From assembly GCA_043727235.1 (NCBI GenBank), contig JAYSYX010000187.1, positions 1 to 11,068 of the forward strand: a stretch of 11,068 bases of DNA, in the 5' to 3' direction. The stretch is from UBA7236 sp043727235 (GTDB lineage: Bacteria > Bacteroidota > Bacteroidia > Chitinophagales > BACL12). Position 1 is the first letter of the stretch; every line of letters begins with the position of its first letter. Both the position numbers and the translations under genes were made by a program. The notes under the pieces are model-generated. The model made no database searches. It was not told the DNA's origin and was given only the letters and a program-made list of their open reading frames with translations. Positions 7,027-11,068 of this stretch are shown here, in pieces.

Positions 7027-7062
7027 GAAAAAGAGGGCTGTTCTGAAAAGACGGCCTTTTTT
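7027..7062 (+). terminator. Intrinsic terminator of hsp20
   Basis: Stem GGCTGT (7036-7041) pairs with ACGGCC (7051-7056), including one G-T pair. Two further pairs close a GAAA loop at 7045-7048, and a run of six T follows at 7057-7062. It begins about 30 bases after the hsp20 stop. Confidence 0.85.
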
Positions 7063-7063
7063 G

Positions 7064-7126
7064 ATGTACCAATGAAAAAAAATGCACCAATGTACCAATG
7101 AACAGCCGAACTTAATGCACCAATGC
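7064..7126. repeat. Short imperfect direct repeats of ATGTACCA/ATGCACCA
   Basis: The 8-base motif ATG(T/C)ACCA appears four times, at 7064-7071, 7082-7089, 7090-7097 and 7115-7122. Two copies are directly adjacent. It is again a period-8 pattern, as at 3682-3764, but of different sequence. Confidence 0.7.
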
Positions 7127-7129
7127 CTG

Positions 7130-7149
7130 CCCGTCCTTTTTCTGACGGG
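7130..7149. repeat. Small inverted repeat CCCGTC/GACGGG
   Basis: Six-base arms at 7130-7135 and 7144-7149 surround a pyrimidine-rich 8-base loop. It stands between the ATGCACCA repeats and the palindrome at 7168-7198. No T run follows on the plus strand. Confidence 0.6.
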
Positions 7150-7156
7150 AACAGCC

Positions 7157-7198
7157 TCGACTCCGTCGACCTCACAGGTTTTGAAAACCTGTGAGGTC
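7157..7198. repeat. Nested palindromes, including a 15-bp perfect GACCTCACAGGTTTT inverted repeat
   Basis: The arms 7168-7182 and 7184-7198 are perfect complements with one central base. They match the arms of the elements at 3765-3807 and 3861-3897, so at least three members of this family occur in the window. A smaller palindrome, TCGAC-TCC-GTCGA at 7157-7169, overlaps its left end. Confidence 0.85.
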
Positions 7199-7280
7199 TT
7201 TTGGCAAATATGGATGAAGAGGAATTTATTAGCCCTGAAATGACGATCAATTTTGTAACCTGTAACATCAGTCCGAGCAC

Positions 7281-7317
7281 AAAAAAAAAGCTGTTTCCTC
7301 TCGAAAACAGCCTTTTA
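7281..7317 (-). terminator. Intrinsic terminator of the type IX cargo gene
   Basis: On the minus strand a 7-bp perfect stem (GCTGTTT, 7311-7305, with AAACAGC, 7296-7290) is followed by nine T residues (7289-7281). It lies just downstream of the stop at 7335 of the minus-strand gene. Confidence 0.88.
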
Positions 7318-7334
7318 AAAAAGTTATATTTAAA

Positions 7335-8249
7335 TTACTTTCTAACCACAAACTTGTTGCTATAAACAACAGTTCCATTATCTACTAAACGGAAAGAATA
7401 GATACCACTTGAATAAGAATCAAGGTTTATGCTATTCATATCAGGAGATAAGGTTTGAACATCAACTCTTTGTCCGCTTAAACTGTAAACTTCAATTGTT
7501 ACATCGTTTGATGCTGGGTTGTTGATATTGATATAGTCTGATGCAGGGTTAGGATATACGTTGCGTTTGATACCGTAACCGTTCCATTCTTCAACTCCTA
7601 CTCCACCTGTTACTTCAAGATCATCAACATACAATACAGAACCCGGAACCAATGAAGTAAATCCACCGGAAGAAGTAATGGTTATTTGCATTTTGTCAGG
7701 AATTACAGGAGCAAAATAAGTGATAGGACAAACAAAGGATACATATCCTGTAGAGGTATTTGGATCGCGGTATTGACCTAAGCCCACAGTGTCTGAACCT
7801 AAAAACATTAGAACGATAACATTCATGGTATCAGCACCTGAAGGAGCATATTGGTAAAATCCACCTAATTCATCATAATTAGAAGAAATTGCAGCACCAC
7901 CTTCAACAGCCGGCGTAAATGTTACAAAGTCAAAGGAAATTACACCCGTAGTAATCGTTCCGGGAACATCTAGTGGAGTTCCTAATACATCTAATGTTTT
8001 AGTAGTGAGTTTGGCTGCAAATGATCCACCATGTACATTGTCTGAATTTCTTTCACAGTTTCTGTCCGCGATTCCTAAATCAGCTGCAATTTTATCAGGA
8101 ACATCCCAACCATCCGGAACATCACACGAAATGCCCGAAGCTACTGATGTATATACTGTCCAGTTTTCAAGGCCGCCATTTGGAACCTGACTGTAGGAAA
8201 CAGTTGTGAGGGTAATTAAAGTGATTGCTAATAGTAAACGAATTTTCAT
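7335..8249 (-). CDS. Secreted protein with type IX secretion C-terminal sorting domain
   Basis: The 304-residue protein starts with a clear signal peptide, MKIRLLLAITLITLTTVSYS, with cleavage likely before Q21. Residues 21-215 look like one beta-rich domain: it opens NGGLENWTVY, includes several Gly/Asp turns and alternating hydrophobic strands, and ends YVDDLEVTGG (207-216), as many jelly-roll or carbohydrate-binding-like domains of Bacteroidota do. Residues about 229-304 are a type A sorting domain: NVYPNPASDYI (230-240), VYSLSGQRV (254-262), SSGIYSFRLVDNG (280-292) and the end KFVVRK. The type IX system exports such cargo across the outer membrane and removes or attaches the tail. Its mature function is not recognised. 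It lies 81 bases after the aquaporin gene, same strand, and may be cotranscribed; a strong terminator follows it. Confidence 0.9.
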   Translation of the reverse strand: MKIRLLLAITLITLTTVSYSQVPNGGLENWTVYTSVASGISCDVPDGWDVPDKIAADLGIADRNCERNSDNVHGGSFAAKLTTKTLDVLGTPLDVPGTITTGVISFDFVTFTPAVEGGAAISSNYDELGGFYQYAPSGADTMNVIVLMFLGSDTVGLGQYRDPNTSTGYVSFVCPITYFAPVIPDKMQITITSSGGFTSLVPGSVLYVDDLEVTGGVGVEEWNGYGIKRNVYPNPASDYININNPASNDVTIEVYSLSGQRVDVQTLSPDMNSINLDSYSSGIYSFRLVDNGTVVYSNKFVVRK

Positions 8250-8330
8250 ACTCTGTTTTTTTTATTGTTAATTAATAATACGAAGATAAATATATCTCTA
8301 TTTTTTGAAAAAATTTAATTTCTGTCAAAG

Positions 8331-8951
8331 TTAATCCGAATTGGTCATTTTATAAACACTTGCAGCAACAGCTCCTCCAACCATAGCACATAAAATATGT
8401 AATAACATATCACACCAATTTCCGGCACCTAAGTAGTTGAAATTCAATGCCATAAGATTGTGACTTATACTTACAGCCGGGTTAAAAGCTCCACCTGAAA
8501 TATTTCCTACCGTCATTGCGCCTGCAAAAACAGTAAATCCGATGGCCAAACCATAAAACGAATTGCCTGAGGTGTCGGTTGAGGTGGCAACATTTAACAC
8601 CACCGAAGCCAGGGCAAAAGTAAAGAGTATCTCTCCCGCTATTGCTTCCATCCACATTCCCTCTGCAACTGCCACCTCTGTGGGTCCGCCTTTTAGCCAA
8701 TGTGCAATGGCGGCACCTATTAAACCACCTAGAATTTGTGCTCCCCAGTATTGCATAGCTTCTCTGGCGGCAATTTTACCTCTTAGCAACACAGCAGTTG
8801 TGACAGCCGGATTGAAATGGGCACCGCTGATATGTCCTCCCATATAGATCATAACCATCAGAATTGCTCCTATAGCTAATGGGTTGCCGGAAACACCGAT
8901 AACCAAAACCAGGAACATGGTCCCGATGAATTCAATTATTAATTTTTTCAT
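8331..8951 (-). CDS. MIP-family channel (aquaporin-like) with NPAV second motif
   Basis: A six-helix inner-membrane channel for water or small neutral solutes. Taking the ATG at 8951 gives 206 residues starting MKKLIIEFIGTMFLVL, the normal first helix; an upstream ATG at 9002 would add 17 polar residues that do not fit the family. The two half-helix motifs are seen: HISGAHFNPAVT (40-51) and NISGGAFNPAVS (150-161). Glu at 7 and Glu at 107 fit the conserved helix 1 and helix 4 acids. In classical aquaporins and glycerol channels the second motif is NPAR, its Arg forming the selectivity filter; here residue 160 is Val. The linker (88-101) is short. A subgroup with this trait seems to exist in bacteria, so it is not a damaged gene. 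Divergent from the peroxiredoxin. Confidence 0.92.
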   Translation of the reverse strand: MKKLIIEFIGTMFLVLVIGVSGNPLAIGAILMVMIYMGGHISGAHFNPAVTTAVLLRGKIAAREAMQYWGAQILGGLIGAAIAHWLKGGPTEVAVAEGMWMEAIAGEILFTFALASVVLNVATSTDTSGNSFYGLAIGFTVFAGAMTVGNISGGAFNPAVSISHNLMALNFNYLGAGNWCDMLLHILCAMVGGAVAASVYKMTNSD

Positions 8952-9145
8952 AATTGCAGTTTTAAAATGTTCACAAATGTTGAAATTAAATTTCCTCCCC
9001 ACAAATGCATTTATTAACTAATCCACAGAAACTGTACGATATATTGTTATTCAGCTTCGAACAATTCTAAATATTACTTGTTAGCACACCTTGCTTTAGA
9101 TGGTATATTCTACGCCCCTGAATGTTTAATTTTACAAAAAAATAA

Positions 9146-9619
9146 ATGAAACTCGAAATAGGACAACAAGCACCTGATTTTTTAATGTTTGATACAGATA
9201 AAAATCCCTTTCGCTTAAGCGAACACAAAGGAACTCCCTTTTTATTATTATTTTTTCCCTTTGCATTTACTTCCACATGCACAAGAGAATTATGTAGCAC
9301 CAGAGATGATATATCATTTTACAACAATATTAAAGCCCAGGTTTTGGGAATAAGTGTGGATGCACCATATTCACTAAAAGAATATCGCAAACAACAGGAT
9401 CTGAATTTCCCTTTACTCAGCGATTTTAATAAAACTGTTTCCGAATCTTATGGTTGTCTTCAAGACAGATGGGGAATGGAATTAAAAGGTGTTTCCAAAC
9501 GCAGTGCATTTATTATTGATGCCGATGGAATTATTCGATACATAGAAATTTTGGAAGATGCAGGGAAATTACCGGATTTTGATGCGATTAAGAAAACGTT
9601 GCAGGGAATTGGGAATTGA
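9146..9619 (+). CDS. AhpE-like peroxiredoxin (AhpC/TSA family)
   Basis: A cytoplasmic thiol peroxidase that reduces hydrogen peroxide, organic peroxides or peroxynitrite. The fold signature is clear: IGQQAPDFLMFD (5-16), then FFPFAFTSTCTRELC (36-50) with the catalytic P38-x3-T42-x2-C45 pattern, and R119 in KRSAFIIDADG (118-128), the conserved Arg of the active site. The 157-residue length fits the AhpE and BCP groups (about 150-160). The FPFAFTxxCTxELC form points to AhpE rather than BCP. C50 and C104 are further cysteines; whether either resolves the enzyme is unknown, so 1-Cys or 2-Cys action is open. The start gives the standard N-terminus. The stop falls in a short GGAATTG repeat. It is transcribed away from the aquaporin gene through a 194-base shared upstream region. 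Confidence 0.93.
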   Translation: MKLEIGQQAPDFLMFDTDKNPFRLSEHKGTPFLLLFFPFAFTSTCTRELCSTRDDISFYNNIKAQVLGISVDAPYSLKEYRKQQDLNFPLLSDFNKTVSESYGCLQDRWGMELKGVSKRSAFIIDADGIIRYIEILEDAGKLPDFDAIKKTLQGIGN

Positions 9620-9643
9620 GAATGAATATTCCCTAAGTATTCT

Positions 9644-9671
9644 CTACAGAGTTACCGAAGGAACTCTGTAG
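9644..9671. repeat. Hairpin element copy 1 (CTACAGAGTT/AACTCTGTAG)
   Basis: A perfect 10-bp stem surrounds the loop ACCGAAGG. It begins 25 bases after the peroxiredoxin stop but has no T run, so it is probably a REP-like element that may still protect the mRNA end. Confidence 0.85.
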
Positions 9672-9733
9672 AAGGTGGAGGATTAACTTCAATTCACAAT
9701 TAATTTAATTCGAAGTAATGTTGTTTCCCCCAT

Positions 9734-9761
9734 CCACAGAGTTCCTTCGGTAACTCTGTGG
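9734..9761. repeat. Hairpin element copy 2, inverted (CCACAGAGTT/AACTCTGTGG)
   Basis: The loop CCTTCGGT is the exact reverse complement of the loop in copy 1 at 9644-9671, so the two copies face each other. The second stem pair is C-G here and T-A in copy 1, a paired change that keeps the stem. A degraded half-copy, ACAGAGTCTGT, is at 9788-9798. Confidence 0.85.
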
Positions 9762-9848
9762 CGAAATTAAAAGCAACATAGATCTATACAGAGTCTGTTC
9801 CCATCGAAAGCCTGCGAGTATTGGGACGTAGGTGCATTTTTTGGCTGT

Positions 9849-10250
9849 TCATCGGCACATTAATTTAGAAGCAACAACTTTATCAATTGGCAAAACAAAC
9901 ATTTCCTCATTAATATCATTAATATCTACCCATCTAAACTCCATTGTTGTATCGAGTGAATAGTTAATGTTCTGTTCCTCCATTGTACATAAATAATAAA
10001 TACTAACTACCTGTTGTGTTGCATCCAAAAAACTTTGCACAAAAAAATCTGTAGTGTAGAAATGAGTGATATCCTTAATTTCCATCCCCAATTCTTCTCT
10101 GAATTCCCTTTGAAGACAATCAATTGTACCTTCCCCGAATTCCAATCCCCCACCCGGAAATTTTAAAATCCTGCTTTCGCGAACGTTTTCTTCTACCAAT
10201 AAAATTTTATTAGCATTGATAAGTATTCCATATACCCGAATGTTAAACAT
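9849..10250 (-). CDS. Nudix hydrolase
   Basis: A small hydrolase of nucleoside diphosphates linked to another group X, such as oxidised nucleotides or nucleotide sugars; the substrate is not deducible. The Nudix box is complete at 34-56: G-x5-E-x7-REFREELGM, with G34, E40, R48, E49, E52 and E53 in place, preceded by KFPGGG (30-35). The 133-residue length is a single domain with no extra module. The N-terminus MFNIRVYGILINANKILLVEE is the usual first strand pair, supporting the ATG at 10250. It is 217 bases downstream of the solute-binding protein gene on the same strand; the spacer holds two families of short repeat. No terminator is evident after it, and it converges with the peroxiredoxin across the paired hairpins. 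Confidence 0.93.
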   Translation of the reverse strand: MFNIRVYGILINANKILLVEENVRESRILKFPGGGLEFGEGTIDCLQREFREELGMEIKDITHFYTTDFFVQSFLDATQQVVSIYYLCTMEEQNINYSLDTTMEFRWVDINDINEEMFVLPIDKVVASKLMCR

Positions 10251-10259
10251 AAAAGATTT

Positions 10260-10288
10260 TCAATTTGGTAATTTTCAATTTGGTAATT
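10260..10288. repeat. Period-14 repeat, exact 29-base copy of 4857-4885
   Basis: Two units of CAATTTGGTAATTT, identical over 29 bases to the right arm of the inverted repeat at the end of miaA, 5.4 kb away. Here it stands just upstream of the Nudix gene start at 10250 and has no inverted partner. Confidence 0.85.
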
Positions 10289-10427
10289 TTTTACTCTGAT
10301 TAATGCCCGAAAATTGTATTCCTACAACATAGTTTCATTCTATAGTATAATTGTCATTTTGACAACATCATAAATCCTGACTTCAAATCTAACTTACAAT
10401 CGAAGGGAAATTATCATGCCGTCGATC

Positions 10428-10489
10428 ATTGTCAATTATCAATTGTCAATTGTCAATTACTGTGTAATCAATTGTCAATTATCAATTTT
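10428..10489. repeat. Period-7 AT repeat (ATTGTCA/ATTATCA) reaching into the solute-binding gene
   Basis: A run of 7-base units; the 17-base stretch ATTGTCAATTATCAATT occurs at 10428-10444 and again at 10471-10487, separated by a short ATTACTGTGTAAT palindrome (10455-10467). The right part encodes the last residues (LIIDN) and the stop of the minus-strand gene. Confidence 0.85.
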
Positions 10490-11068
10490 CTCGTCGTTTT
10501 CAAGTCCAGCATATTCAATCCATTTGGTTCGAGGCCGGTGATGTTTTTTTGGGTGAATCTAAAAACTTCATCGTAAAACAATGGAATTATCGGAGCATCC
10601 TGAATCATGATACTGTCCATTGCATAATAAATTTGTTTGCGAATTATATCATCACTTTCGGCTACTGCAATTTGATATAGACTATCGAATTGTTTGTTTT
10701 TATAATGTGTGTAATTTGGTGGAGCTTCGCTGTTGCCGTATAATACTGTTAAATAATTTTCGGCATCGGCATAATCTGCTATCCAGCTGCTTCTGAATAA
10801 TACAGTGGATTTATTCAAACGCATTTCCCTTAAAATTCGGGAATCCACGGTTTCAATTTTAATTGCAATGCCAATATCTTCTAATTTATCTTTTATATAT
10901 ACAGCAATATCCTGATATTGTTCAACAGTATGCAATGTTATTTCGGGTAAGCCTATTCCATTTTCAAATCCGGCCAAAGCCAATAATTGTAATGCCGTAT
11001 CGGGATTATAATGATATCCATAATTCATATCCCTGTTTTGATCTAATAAACTTGGAGGCACAATTCCA
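10468..11068 (-). CDS. Family 5 ABC-transporter solute-binding protein, C-terminal part (cut by window edge)
   Basis: The frame is open from the right edge to TGA at 10470-10468, giving about 199 residues of C-terminus; no true start is in the window, since the codons before the GTG at 11061 are open (GI, then VPPSLLDQ). The text fits the C-terminal half of OppA/DppA-like periplasmic or lipoprotein peptide-binding proteins: VPPSLLDQ, YNPDTALQLLALAGF (about 19-33 of the fragment), DIAVYIKDKLEDIGI with IKIETVD, and WIADYADAENYLTVLYG, the family's W-x-x-D-Y-x-D segment. QDAPIIPLFYDE also fits. Such proteins capture oligopeptides, dipeptides or nickel complexes and deliver them to an ABC permease. 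The Nudix gene follows in the same direction. The last residues are supplied by the AT repeat, which shows how tolerant the tail is. Confidence 0.88.
   Translation of the reverse strand, partial: GIVPPSLLDQNRDMNYGYHYNPDTALQLLALAGFENGIGLPEITLHTVEQYQDIAVYIKDKLEDIGIAIKIETVDSRILREMRLNKSTVLFRSSWIADYADAENYLTVLYGNSEAPPNYTHYKNKQFDSLYQIAVAESDDIIRKQIYYAMDSIMIQDAPIIPLFYDEVFRFTQKNITGLEPNGLNMLDLKTTRKLIIDN

Noticed and set aside
6933..7280. 115-codon minus-strand reading frame
   Set aside because: It runs antisense over the end of hsp20, its terminator and three palindromic repeats; the peptide is a translation of repeats with no domain.
8300..8314. Terminator between the aquaporin and the type IX cargo gene
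   Set aside because: The palindrome is only A and T with a one-base centre; it is too weak and may be promoter-type AT-rich sequence.
8952..9002. 17-residue N-terminal extension of the aquaporin
   Set aside because: MIP proteins begin close to the first helix; the extra polar residues have no family support, and MKKLIIEFIG is a standard start.
10468..11061. A complete gene starting at the GTG at 11061
   Set aside because: The frame remains open to the edge and the text from 11061 is the middle of a solute-binding protein, so the true start is outside the window.

Overview
The window looks like a piece of chromosome from a Bacteroidota bacterium. The DNA is AT-rich. One secreted protein (7335-8249, minus) ends in a C-terminal domain typical of type IX secretion cargo, which is largely confined to that phylum. 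Classical Shine-Dalgarno sites are mostly absent before the starts. The gaps are full of short palindromes and low-complexity repeats. Nearly all genes are housekeeping or stress genes. I found no transposase, prophage, CRISPR array, toxin-antitoxin pair, rRNA or tRNA.

Layout. (1) 1-355, minus: N-terminal part of an SLC13/DASS-type anion:sodium symporter, cut by the left edge. (2) 356-1376: a 1-kb gene-free spacer with at least seven copies of a small hairpin element in both orientations, plus a short element bracketed by 9-bp direct repeats. (3) 1377-5422, plus: dapD (lysine/diaminopimelate synthesis), a CCA-adding/poly(A)-polymerase family enzyme, miaA (tRNA A37 prenylation) and a YfcE-like metallophosphoesterase. 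The middle two are both tRNA-maturation enzymes and are separated by duplicated repeat-plus-hairpin blocks. (4) 5423-6561: a 1.1-kb gene-free region holding a tandem array of eight full units of 70-73 bp and one partial unit, each with a perfect palindromic core. (5) 6562-6999, plus: an Hsp20 small heat-shock protein with a good intrinsic terminator. (6) 7063-7334: more repeats and palindromes, then a minus-strand terminator. (7) 7335-8951, minus: aquaporin, then the type IX cargo protein. (8) 9146-9619, plus: an AhpE-like peroxiredoxin, divergent from the aquaporin. (9) 9620-9848: two hairpins in inverted orientation. (10) 9849-11068, minus: the C-terminal part of a family 5 solute-binding protein (running off the right edge), then a Nudix hydrolase.

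The genes do not form one pathway. The clearest functional link is the CCA enzyme with MiaA. Hsp20 and the peroxiredoxin are stress proteins but are not adjacent. The most distinctive property of the window is the number and diversity of its repeat families. Some show paired base changes that preserve stems, and several genes have their stop codon inside a short repeat. I did not find a convincing new multi-gene system; the best leads are the 73-bp array, the hairpin families and an aquaporin-like channel lacking the usual selectivity-filter arginine.
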